Shown: piece after piece, positions 20,048 through 27,277 of the stretch
How positions within the stretch are numbered: position 1 is the stretch's first letter
Layout: every line of letters starts with the position of its first letter
Assembly: GCA_030528485.1 (NCBI GenBank)
Contig: JAUMYU010000010.1
Span: 1 to 47,357, forward strand
Direction of reading: 5' to 3'
DNA length: 47,357 nucleotides
DNA from: Comamonadaceae bacterium
GTDB lineage: Bacteria > Pseudomonadota > Gammaproteobacteria > Burkholderiales > Burkholderiaceae_C
The notes under the pieces: generated by a model
What the model saw: the letters and a program-made list of their open reading frames with translations, nothing else
What the model was told of the DNA's origin: nothing
Databases searched by the model: none
Translations under genes and position numbers: made by a program

Positions 20048-21151
20048 TCAAGGCTGTCCGGGCGCTGGCAGGGGGCTGTCGTCTTGCTCGTCCTCATCGG
20101 GCGCATAGGCGGGGCGGCTGTCGTAAATGCACGCTGGCAGGGGGCGGCTGACCTGGCCGAGCCAACGCAGACGCTGCGAAGGCGGCAGCAGGTTCTGGAT
20201 CGCGTCAAAGCGTGCATCGGCGCTGCGGCACGCCTTCAGCGCCTGGGCCATGGCGGGGTTGGGCGCGTGCAGCGGGCTGGCGCGCAGGGCGATGTCGATG
20301 ACCTCATCTTCCGTCAGGCGCTCGTGCACGATGCACACCGTATCGCGCACCTGCTCGAATTCGACGGCGCTGAGCGCGCCGCTGTGCAGGAAGTGGTCCA
20401 GCAAGGCTTCCTCCAGCGCGCTGCGCCAGATGATGCGCTGCTGCTCCTGTGCGGTGTGTTGCTGCTCGGGCGTGGGCGCTGGCGGCGGCTTGCCGATGGC
20501 GCGGGCCAGCCGCGCGCTTTTGTCCAGCATGGCCTGCAAGGTCGGCGGCGGCCCGGCCAGTGCGTGGTCGGCGCTCATGGCGTACATGATCTCGTACGCC
20601 TTGGCAAAGCTGCGCGGCTGGATGGGCAGCGGCTCGCCCGGCAGCGCCAACTGGTGCAGCGCCTCGTGCGCCTGGCGCGGCGTCAGGCTGGCATCGTGCA
20701 GGATGTTCCACTCATCAGGGATAAAGGCCGGGTCTGGCGCCAAAGAGGTGCTCACGCCTGCGTGCACGCCCTGCCGGTTGCGGCGCGCCAGGTCAAACCA
20801 CGGCGGCAATTGCGGGTGGTCGTAGGCCACGGCAAAGCTGCCATCGGCATGGGTGCCCGCCCACAGTTGCATGAACGGCAGCGCATCCACCTCATAGCGC
20901 CCGGCCGATTGGTAGCCCGCTTGCTTGAGCGCCTGCACCAGCGCAGGCATGCCCTCTTGCTGCCATTGCAGGTTCTGGCGTTGCAGGCGCACGCGCGCAG
21001 CCACGGGCGTTACCAGCTCGGCCGCCCCCAGGTTGGCCAGCAGCTTGCGCTTGATCCACCACGGCAGCGCATAACGCAGCGCCAGCAGCAGCAACACGCA
21101 TAACAACACCACAGTCAGGGCGGCAATGCCCAGCAGTTGCAAGAAAGTCAT
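20048..21151 (-). CDS. membrane-anchored protein of unknown function
   Basis: I do not recognise this 367-residue protein. It begins with one strong transmembrane segment (about residues 5-27, MTFLQLLGIAALTVVLLCVL), then a basic stretch, and the rest is soluble and rich in Ala, Gln and Pro. The region around residues 60-110 (LVQALKQAGYQSAGRYEVDALP) looks like a small folded domain, and the C-terminus is acidic (DEDEQDDS). The soluble part would face either side depending on the anchor. ATG at 21151 is the first start before the anchor. Its compact GC-rich codon use argues that it is a real gene. Confidence 0.7.
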   Translation of the reverse strand: MTFLQLLGIAALTVVLLCVLLLLALRYALPWWIKRKLLANLGAAELVTPVAARVRLQRQNLQWQQEGMPALVQALKQAGYQSAGRYEVDALPFMQLWAGTHADGSFAVAYDHPQLPPWFDLARRNRQGVHAGVSTSLAPDPAFIPDEWNILHDASLTPRQAHEALHQLALPGEPLPIQPRSFAKAYEIMYAMSADHALAGPPPTLQAMLDKSARLARAIGKPPPAPTPEQQHTAQEQQRIIWRSALEEALLDHFLHSGALSAVEFEQVRDTVCIVHERLTEDEVIDIALRASPLHAPNPAMAQALKACRSADARFDAIQNLLPPSQRLRWLGQVSRPLPACIYDSRPAYAPDEDEQDDSPLPAPGQP

Positions 21152-21174
21152 GGCGGCAAAGGGTGAGTCGATGA

Positions 21175-21208
21175 AAAGAAAGGCCCCCGGCGCAGCATCG
21201 GCGGGGGC
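21175..21208 (-). terminator. probable terminator of the TRAP permease gene
   Basis: On the minus strand GCCCCC and GGGGGC pair around a 14-base loop and are followed by CCTTTCTTTTC. It lies between the TRAP gene stop and the next minus-strand gene. The interrupted T-run lowers confidence. Confidence 0.5.
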
Positions 21209-21261
21209 GGGCGCAGTACAAGCCAATGTAACACCGTCTGGGCACAGGCTCTGGCAGCCCG

Positions 21262-23166
21262 CTAGAGCAACGTGGCGCACAGCAAGGCCAGCGCCGCCAG
21301 CAGGGCCAGCAGATACGGCCAGCCCGCGGCGAACACCTGCCGGGCGGGCACGCCGCTGACGCCCGCGACGACGAACACCAGCAAGCCCACCGGCGGCGTG
21401 AGGCCGCCAATCATCAGCGCCACCACCATCACCACGCCAAACGCCACCGGATCGGCCCCGGCCTGCACCGCCAGGGGCAGCAGCAGCGGCGCGAGCAAGA
21501 CGATGGCTGCGCCGATATCCAGCACCAGGCCGGCAGCCAACAGCAGCAAACACGCCATCAGCGCCACAGGCGCCACGCCCGCGCCCAGGCTGCCGGCCCA
21601 CTGTGAAGACCATTGCGCCAACGCGGCAGGGATGCCATCGAGCGCCAGCAAAAACGCCAGCGGCGCGGCCGAGCCGATGAGCAAGGCGATGGCTGCGGCC
21701 TCGGTCGCACTGTGGCGCACGGCCTGCCACACTGCGCGCGCGCCGCTGCGCTGCCACAGGTTCAGGCCCAGGGTGTAGAGCGCGGCCAGGGCGGCGGCCT
21801 CGGTCGTCGTCACCAGGCCCAGGCGGATGCCCAGCAGCACGATCACGGCCAGCCCCAGCGCAGGCAGCGCGCCCACGGCGGCGGCGCGGCGCTGGGCAGC
21901 ACTGGCGCGGGCCGGGCGGGCGGGCGGCGCGCCTGCTGGCGTGGGGTTTTGCGTGGGGCTTGGCGTGAGGGCCGGGGCGGCCCGAGGATCGGTGCGCCTG
22001 GCCGTCCAGTGGAAAGCCAGCCCCAGGCACAAGGCCATGAGCAGCCCGGCATAAGCGCCGGTGACAAACAGCCGCCCGACCGGCAATTGCGTGACGGAGG
22101 CCAGAATCAGCAAGGCGATGGAAGGGGGGATGAGGTTATCCAGCACCGAGGCCGCGGCGATCAGCGCCCCCGCCCGCGCAGGCGGGTAGCCGTGCTGCAC
22201 CAGCTCGCGCTGGAAAGTCGCCGCGCCGAACGCGGCGTTGGCGACGGAGGAGCCGGACGCGCCGGAGAAAAACACCGAAGTCAGCAGCGTCGTCTGCGCC
22301 AGCCCGGCGCGCCAGTGCCCCACCAGGGCGGCGGCCAGCCGCACCAGCCGCGCCGCCATGCCCGAAGCCGTCAGCCAGGCCCCCGCCAACAGAAAAAACG
22401 GAATCGCCAGCAGCAGGAAAGGCGACATGCCATGCACAGCCGCGTTGAACAGCACCGGCGCGCTCAACGCGCCGCCTTGCGCGGCCGAGAGCGGAATGCT
22501 CAGCCACGCCGCCGCCAGAAAAGCGTGGGGCAGCGGGGCCGCCACCGCCATGCCCAGCGCCGCCACCAGCGCCGCCGCCGCGCTGGGCGGCCAGGGCAGG
22601 GCCGCCCACCAGCCAGCGCCTGGCGCGCCCCAGGCCACGCCGCCCGCCAGCGCCGCCGCCGCCAGCAAAAGCCGCCAGCGCCCCTCGCTCAGGCGCAGCA
22701 AAGCCACATGCAGGGCCAGCAGCGCGCCGCAGGGCAGAAACAGCGCCAGCCGCCACCACTCGGGCAGGCCCAGCGCAGGCGAAGCGCCGCCCAGCGCCTG
22801 CACCAACTGCCACGCACCGCTGGCAATCACCCAGGCGCTCAGCAGCGTCAGTGCATCGGCCAGGGCATCGCACACCGCCCGGCCCGCTGGCGGCAGGGCC
22901 TGGCGCAACACATCCAGCCGCATCGACAGGCTGCTGCCCAACGCCAGCGGCGCCGCCAGGGCAATCATGGCCAGGTGCAGCCAGACGGCCAATTCATCGG
23001 CCCCCACCCAGCGCAGGCCCAACCACGGCCCATAGCGCAGCAAGACCGCCGCCCCCACCAGCGCCAGCAGCGCCAGCAAAGCCGCCGCGCCCGCCGCGCC
23101 CAGCACAGCGTGCAGCGCACGCAAGGCCGCTTGCGCACATGGCGGGGACAGGGGGATGTTTTTCAT
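21262..23166 (-). CDS. fused TRAP transporter DctQ-DctM permease
   Basis: A 634-residue integral membrane protein. Residues 1 to about 170 look like the small DctQ subunit (VLLRYGPWLGLRWVGADELAVWL...), and residues from about 205 onward are the large DctM subunit, with FFSGASGSSVANAAF, the NLIPPSIALLI motif and GGLTPPVGLLVFV. An Ala/Pro-rich cytoplasmic loop interrupts DctM near residue 400. TRAP systems move organic acids with a sodium gradient and need a DctP receptor, but no dctP gene is nearby. ATG at 23166 gives MKNIPLSPPC. Substrate unknown. Confidence 0.9.
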   Translation of the reverse strand: MKNIPLSPPCAQAALRALHAVLGAAGAAALLALLALVGAAVLLRYGPWLGLRWVGADELAVWLHLAMIALAAPLALGSSLSMRLDVLRQALPPAGRAVCDALADALTLLSAWVIASGAWQLVQALGGASPALGLPEWWRLALFLPCGALLALHVALLRLSEGRWRLLLAAAALAGGVAWGAPGAGWWAALPWPPSAAAALVAALGMAVAAPLPHAFLAAAWLSIPLSAAQGGALSAPVLFNAAVHGMSPFLLLAIPFFLLAGAWLTASGMAARLVRLAAALVGHWRAGLAQTTLLTSVFFSGASGSSVANAAFGAATFQRELVQHGYPPARAGALIAAASVLDNLIPPSIALLILASVTQLPVGRLFVTGAYAGLLMALCLGLAFHWTARRTDPRAAPALTPSPTQNPTPAGAPPARPARASAAQRRAAAVGALPALGLAVIVLLGIRLGLVTTTEAAALAALYTLGLNLWQRSGARAVWQAVRHSATEAAAIALLIGSAAPLAFLLALDGIPAALAQWSSQWAGSLGAGVAPVALMACLLLLAAGLVLDIGAAIVLLAPLLLPLAVQAGADPVAFGVVMVVALMIGGLTPPVGLLVFVVAGVSGVPARQVFAAGWPYLLALLAALALLCATLL

Positions 23167-23235
23167 ATCAAAAGCAAAAAAATGCCGCGCTTTTGGCATG
23201 GGGCATAACAAGTGCGATTTGCTTTGGTTTGCAAT
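23165..23235 (-). repeat. dispersed 3'-end repeat, copy 6
   Basis: On the minus strand ATGCC and GGCAT form a 5-bp hairpin with an 8-base loop followed by seven T, a canonical terminator. The outer arms use GCAAA/TTTGC instead of GGAAA/TTTCC, a paired change. It lies 95 bp after the LD-carboxypeptidase stop and reaches the start codon of the TRAP gene. Confidence 0.75.
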
Positions 23236-23329
23236 TTATTTTCTATTTCAAGGGCGAAGAAATAGACTGTTTTTGGCTTAATGGGTGGAGAGTGAGTTTT
23301 CTTTCGAAATTGGAGGGCTAGGCAGGCTC

Positions 23330-24370
23330 TCAGACATGCCCCCAAACGATGAAGGCTTCGCGCCCGGTCACGCCCAGTTGCACAGTGGCGCCGAAGGGCA
23401 GGCAGACTTTGGTGCGCACGTGGCCGAAGGGCAGGCGGGTGAGCACGGGGATGGGCAGGCGCTGGCGCAGCGCGGCGGTGACGCTAGCGAGGTTGAAGCC
23501 GCGGTCGTGCGCGCTCACGCGCGCGTCGGTGAACTGGCCCAGCACGATGGCGCGCTGGCGGTGCAGGATGCCCGCCTGCTCCAGTTGCATCAGCATGCGC
23601 TCGATGCGGTAGGGCGGCTCGGCCACGTCTTCCAGAAACAAAATGCCGCCTTCAATCTGCGGCATCCAGGGCGTGCCCACCAGCGAGGCGAGCACGCAGA
23701 GGTTGCCGCCCCAAAGGGTGGCGGCGTCGATGTGCAGGCCCTGGTAGGCGGCGCAGTCCTTGCCGATGCGCCAGCCCGTGCCTTCGCCCACGCCCAGGGC
23801 GACGTCTTCAAAGCAGGCCCGGGTGATTTCGTCCACGCCTTCGGGCGCGCCCCAGTCCGCGCCCAGGCTGGCGCCGGCCCAGGTGATGCGGCCGGTGCGC
23901 TGCCACAGCGCCAGTTGCAAGGCGGTGAAGTCGCTAAAGCCCATGAAGGCGGTGCCGCGGTCGATGGCGGCGGCCAGGCGGGGGTAGTCGATGTCGGGCA
24001 GCAGGTGGTTGAGGCCGTAGCCGCCACGGCTGATGAGGGCGATGTCCGCCCCGCTGTCGGCGGCGCGGTGCAGGGCGGCCAGGCGCTGGGCGTGGGCGCC
24101 GGCAAAGCGGGTGTGGCGCGCCAGCGCGTCTTCATCGACGGTGACGGCAAAGCCCGCCTGGCCCAGGCGGCGCAGGCCGCGGCGGAAGGCGGCGCGGTCT
24201 TGCACGGCGCCCGAGGGGGAGTAAACGTAAATGCGGAGCGGGCGGTCGCGGTCGTGGCTGTGGTTGCAGTCGCGGCTGTGCTCGTGCCCGTGGTTGTGGT
24301 GATCGTGGTGGCCGTGCGGGCAGCCGCAGCCGGTGTGGGGCGCGTGGCCGGGGGCAGGGGTGTGGGGCAT
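23330..24370 (-). CDS. ldcA: LD-carboxypeptidase (S66 family) with His-rich N-terminus
   Basis: A 346-residue S66 serine peptidase that trims the terminal D-Ala from murein tetrapeptides or releases related peptides (LdcA/MccF-like). RIYVYSPSGAVQD opens the domain, ISRGGYG follows, the nucleophile is in MGFSDFTAL, the Glu in FLEDVAEPPYRIERML and the His in LPFGHV, so the triad is complete. Unusually, about 40 residues precede the domain and contain GCGCPHGHHDHHNHGHEH and further His and Cys, a likely metal-binding tail. ATG 24370 includes this tail; a later start is not obvious. Copy 6 of the repeat lies downstream and a terminator upstream, so it is probably a single-gene unit. Confidence 0.88.
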   Translation of the reverse strand: MPHTPAPGHAPHTGCGCPHGHHDHHNHGHEHSRDCNHSHDRDRPLRIYVYSPSGAVQDRAAFRRGLRRLGQAGFAVTVDEDALARHTRFAGAHAQRLAALHRAADSGADIALISRGGYGLNHLLPDIDYPRLAAAIDRGTAFMGFSDFTALQLALWQRTGRITWAGASLGADWGAPEGVDEITRACFEDVALGVGEGTGWRIGKDCAAYQGLHIDAATLWGGNLCVLASLVGTPWMPQIEGGILFLEDVAEPPYRIERMLMQLEQAGILHRQRAIVLGQFTDARVSAHDRGFNLASVTAALRQRLPIPVLTRLPFGHVRTKVCLPFGATVQLGVTGREAFIVWGHV

Positions 24371-24406
24371 GGCGGGCGGGCTGGGCGTAGTGCGGGCAAG
24401 GGGGAT

Positions 24407-24447
24407 AAAAAAACATCCCCCGGTCAAGGGTGGCTGACCGGGGGATG
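24407..24447 (-). terminator. intrinsic terminator of the second Bug gene
   Basis: On the minus strand CATCCCCCGGTCA and TGACCGGGGGATG form a perfect 13-bp stem with an 8-base loop, followed by seven T. It lies after the Bug gene, but the mobile element at 24460-24620 is placed between the gene and this terminator. Confidence 0.9.
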
Positions 24448-24459
24448 CCCGTGGCTTTA

Positions 24460-24620
24460 GAGCCTGTTCAAAATCTTTGCACGGCGGCCAAGAGAGCGGA
24501 TTTGGGCGGTCTGCGGCGTTGCAAATCCTCGCCATAGCGGGCGCTATGGCTGTGTTTTGCGCCTTGCAGCCCATCCCAAACCGCTTCTTGTCCACTCGCG
24601 CCGAGATTTTGAACAGGCTC
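24460..24620. mobile_element. 161-bp MITE-like element with IS5-type ends
   Basis: GAGCCTGTTCAAAATCT at the left and AGATTTTGAACAGGCTC at the right are perfect 17-bp terminal inverted repeats. The element is flanked by TTA on both sides (24457-24459 and 24621-24623), a 3-bp target duplication as in TNA-targeting IS5-family elements. It holds no transposase. Inside, CCATAGCG and CGCTATGG form an 8-bp palindrome. It sits between the Bug stop codon and that gene's terminator. Confidence 0.85.
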
Positions 24621-24643
24621 TTAGAGCGTGTTGGGGTGGGCGA

Positions 24644-25636
24644 TCAGTTCAGCTTGAGGTTTTGCTGCACGACCACGTCTTTATAGACGGCGAATTCGTC
24701 CTTGATTTGCTGGGCGAATTCTTCCGGGGTGTTGGCGATGATGAAGGAGCCGGTGTCCTCAATGCGCTTGCGCACGGCCGGGTCTTGCAGGGCTTTTTTC
24801 ATCGCGGCGTTGAGTTTTTGCACGATTTCAGGTGGCAAGCCCTTGGGGCCAAGCAGGCCGTAAAAGGCCATGCGGTTGGCAGGCTCCAGGCCCACTTCCT
24901 TGAAGGTGGGCACATCGGGCAGGGCCTTGAGGCGCTCGGGCGCGGCTACGGCGATGGCGCGCAGGCGGTCGCTCTTGATGTAGGCCAGGGAGGAGGGCAG
25001 GTTGTCCAACTGCATGGGCACCTGGCCGGCGACCACGTCGTTGAGGGCCGGGCCTGCGCCGCGGTAGGGGATGTGTTGCATGTCCAGCTTGGCCAGGGTT
25101 TTGACCAGTTCCATCAGCATGTGCTGGATGCTGCCGGTGCCCGAGGAGGCGTAGGAGTATTGGCCAGGCTTGCTGCCGACTTCCCTGGCGAATTCGGCGT
25201 AGCTTTTGGCCGGGAAGCTGGGGTTGACGACGAGGACGTTGGGCGTGGCGGCGATGTTGATGATGGGGGTGAAGTCGGCCACGGGGTCGTACTTCACATT
25301 GGGGTTGATGGCGGGCGCGGTGGCGATGGTGGAGACGGTGGCGATGCTGAGGCTGTAGCCATCGGGGGTGGCGCGGGCGTTTTCGGTCGCGCCGATGACG
25401 CCGCCGCCGCCGCCCTTGTTATCGACCACGACGGCCACGCCCAGCTCTTTGCCCAGCGTGTCGGAGACGGCGCGGGTGATGATGTCGGTGGTGCCGCCAG
25501 CGGCAAAGGGCACGAGGATGCGGATGGGTTTGTTGGGGAAGTTGCCGGCCTGGGCCAGGGCGCTGCCAGCGGTGGTCAGGCCCAGGGTCAGTGCAGCGGC
25601 GGCGGCCATGCAGGCGCGGCGGGTGAGGTGTTTCAT
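24644..25636 (-). CDS. Bug/TctC-family periplasmic solute receptor
   Basis: A 330-residue binding protein with a signal peptide (MKHLTRRACMAAAAALTLG...ALAQ) and the typical mature start NKPIRILVPFAAGGTTDIITR. It has NKGGGGGVIGA, PYRGAGPALNDVVAGQV and the C-terminal GLLGPKGLPPEIVQKLN. Ligand is not predictable; most Bug proteins bind small carboxylates or amides. No transporter membrane subunits of the matching (TctAB) type are nearby; the TRAP permease two genes away uses a different receptor family. ATG at 25636 is placed just before the signal peptide. Confidence 0.9.
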   Translation of the reverse strand: MKHLTRRACMAAAAALTLGLTTAGSALAQAGNFPNKPIRILVPFAAGGTTDIITRAVSDTLGKELGVAVVVDNKGGGGGVIGATENARATPDGYSLSIATVSTIATAPAINPNVKYDPVADFTPIINIAATPNVLVVNPSFPAKSYAEFAREVGSKPGQYSYASSGTGSIQHMLMELVKTLAKLDMQHIPYRGAGPALNDVVAGQVPMQLDNLPSSLAYIKSDRLRAIAVAAPERLKALPDVPTFKEVGLEPANRMAFYGLLGPKGLPPEIVQKLNAAMKKALQDPAVRKRIEDTGSFIIANTPEEFAQQIKDEFAVYKDVVVQQNLKLN

Positions 25637-25767
25637 TGTCGTCCTTGAAGTTGTGGGTGATGTAACGGCGCCCCAGGCGCTTGCGGGAGGAGCTTGGGGC
25701 GGGCGCGATGATGGCATAAAAACAGCCCGCGCCGGCAGGCCGGGAAATGGGATTCGGGGTCTTTTTA

Positions 25768-25842
25768 TTACAAATCAATAGTAAAAATATTCACCCAGTT
25801 TAGGCATGATGGGTATGAATCTGTTTTTACTTTGATTTGTAA
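25768..25842 (-). repeat. dispersed 3'-end repeat, copy 7
   Basis: Arms TTACAAATCA and TGATTTGTAA bracket the element. The inner hairpin pairs ATTCACCCA (25789-25797) with TGGGTATGAAT (25810-25820), nine pairs with a small bulge, quite unlike other copies in sequence. It lies 18 bp beyond the proA stop and reads in the proA direction. Confidence 0.85.
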
Positions 25843-25859
25843 ATAAAGGCGGGCTTGCG

Positions 25860-27164
25860 TTATTGGCGGATGTGCCCTTCGCCCAGCACGATGTATTTGA
25901 GCGAGGTCAGCCCCTCCACGCCGACGGGGCCGCGGGCGTGGAATTTGTCGGTGCTGATGCCGATTTCCGCGCCCAGGCCGTACTCGAAGCCGTCGGCAAA
26001 GCGGGTGCTGGCGTTGACCATGACGCTGGCCGAATCGACTTCGCGCAAAAACCGCTGCGCGTGCGGGTGGCTGGTGGTGAGGATGGCGTCGGTGTGGCCG
26101 CTGCCGTAGCGGTTGATGTGGGCGATGGCCTCGTCCAGCCCGGCGACGATTTTGATGCTGATGATGGGGGCGAGGTATTCGCTGCTCCAGTCCTCCTCGG
26201 TGGCGGCGGTGATGTCCGCGCCTGCGGTTTGCACCAGCGGTGCGGCCTCCTCCGTCACGCGCATTTGCACGCCTTTGGCGGCGTAGATGGCGGCCATGCG
26301 CGGCAAAAACTGCGCCGCCACGCCGCGCGCCACCAGCAGGGTTTCGGTGGCGTTGCAGGGGCTGTATTTCTGGGTCTTGGCGTTGTCGGCCACCGTCAGG
26401 GCCTGTTCGATGTCGCACGGATCGTCCACATAGGTGTGGCAGATGCCGTCCAGATGCTTGATGACGGGCACGCGCGCCTCGCTGCTGATGCGCTCGATCA
26501 GGCCGCGGCCGCCGCGCGGGATGATGACGTCCACAAACTCGGGCATGGCGATGAGCTGGCCGACGGCGGCGCGATCAGTGGTGGGCACGAGCTGCACGCC
26601 GTCTTCAGGCAGACCCGCCGCGGCCAGCGCCTGGCGCACCAGCGCGGCCAGCGCCTGGTTGGAGGTGATGGCCTCGCTGCCGCCGCGCAGAATGCAGGCG
26701 TTGCCGCTTTTGATGGCCAGGCTGGCCGCCTCGATGGTGACGTTGGGGCGGCTTTCGTAAATCATGCCGAACACGCCCAGGGGCACGCGCATCTGCCCCA
26801 CGCGGATGCCGCTGGGGCGCTGGCGCATGCCGGTGATTTCGCCAATGGGGTCGGGCATGGCGGCCAGTTGCTCGCAGCCCTGGGCGGCCGTTTCCAGCGC
26901 CTTGGGGGTGAGCAGGAGGCGGTCGAGCATCGGCCCGGCCAGCCCGGCGGCGCGGGCGCGCTCGATGTCGCGGGCGTTTTCGGTTTGCAAGGCGCTGGTG
27001 TGCTGGCGCAGCAGGCCCGCCAGCGCGTGCAGGGCCTGGGCCTTGGCGCTGGCGCTGGCAATGGCCATGCGGGCGCTGGCCTGGCGGGCCTGCTGGCCCA
27101 GGCGGCGCATCAGGGCCGGGGTATCGGTGGATGGGGAGGGGGGAGTGGGGGCTGCCGTGTTCAT
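25860..27164 (-). CDS. proA: glutamate-5-semialdehyde dehydrogenase (gamma-glutamyl phosphate reductase)
   Basis: Second step of proline synthesis: NADPH-dependent reduction of gamma-glutamyl phosphate in the cytoplasm. The 434-residue aldehyde-dehydrogenase-like protein has [44 protein letters not shown], the catalytic Cys in [13 protein letters not shown] and [20 protein letters not shown] at the end. Length is normal. ATG at 27164 opens [14 protein letters not shown], a low-complexity start, so a slightly later start is possible. proB is not adjacent. Divergent from narX; a CCTTGCCG/CGGCAAGG palindrome lies in the 113-bp spacer. Confidence 0.97.
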   Translation of the reverse strand: MNTAAPTPPSPSTDTPALMRRLGQQARQASARMAIASASAKAQALHALAGLLRQHTSALQTENARDIERARAAGLAGPMLDRLLLTPKALETAAQGCEQLAAMPDPIGEITGMRQRPSGIRVGQMRVPLGVFGMIYESRPNVTIEAASLAIKSGNACILRGGSEAITSNQALAALVRQALAAAGLPEDGVQLVPTTDRAAVGQLIAMPEFVDVIIPRGGRGLIERISSEARVPVIKHLDGICHTYVDDPCDIEQALTVADNAKTQKYSPCNATETLLVARGVAAQFLPRMAAIYAAKGVQMRVTEEAAPLVQTAGADITAATEEDWSSEYLAPIISIKIVAGLDEAIAHINRYGSGHTDAILTTSHPHAQRFLREVDSASVMVNASTRFADGFEYGLGAEIGISTDKFHARGPVGVEGLTSLKYIVLGEGHIRQ

Positions 27165-27179
27165 GGGCGGCTATTGTGC

Positions 27180-27201
27180 CCTTGCCGACGCGCCGGCAAG
27201 G
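27180..27201. promoter_or_regulatory. palindrome between proA and narX
   Basis: CCTTGCCG and CGGCAAGG form an 8-bp inverted repeat with a 6-base gap, 16 bp from the proA start. It could be an operator or a leader hairpin. No known regulator motif was recognised. Confidence 0.35.
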
Positions 27202-27277
27202 CGTGCGGCGGTGCATGGAGAGAGGTGGAACTGACGGACAATGCGCGCCTGTGCCCCCGATGTGATGCGCCCCAACG

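Noticed and set aside
21152-22030. Upstream extension of the frame of the unknown minus-strand gene
   Set aside because: It runs through the TRAP permease gene in another frame; the anchored protein starts at 21151.
25717-25760. Possible terminator between proA and the second Bug gene
   Set aside because: GC-rich and next to a T-run on the minus strand, but no stable stem directly precedes the T-run.
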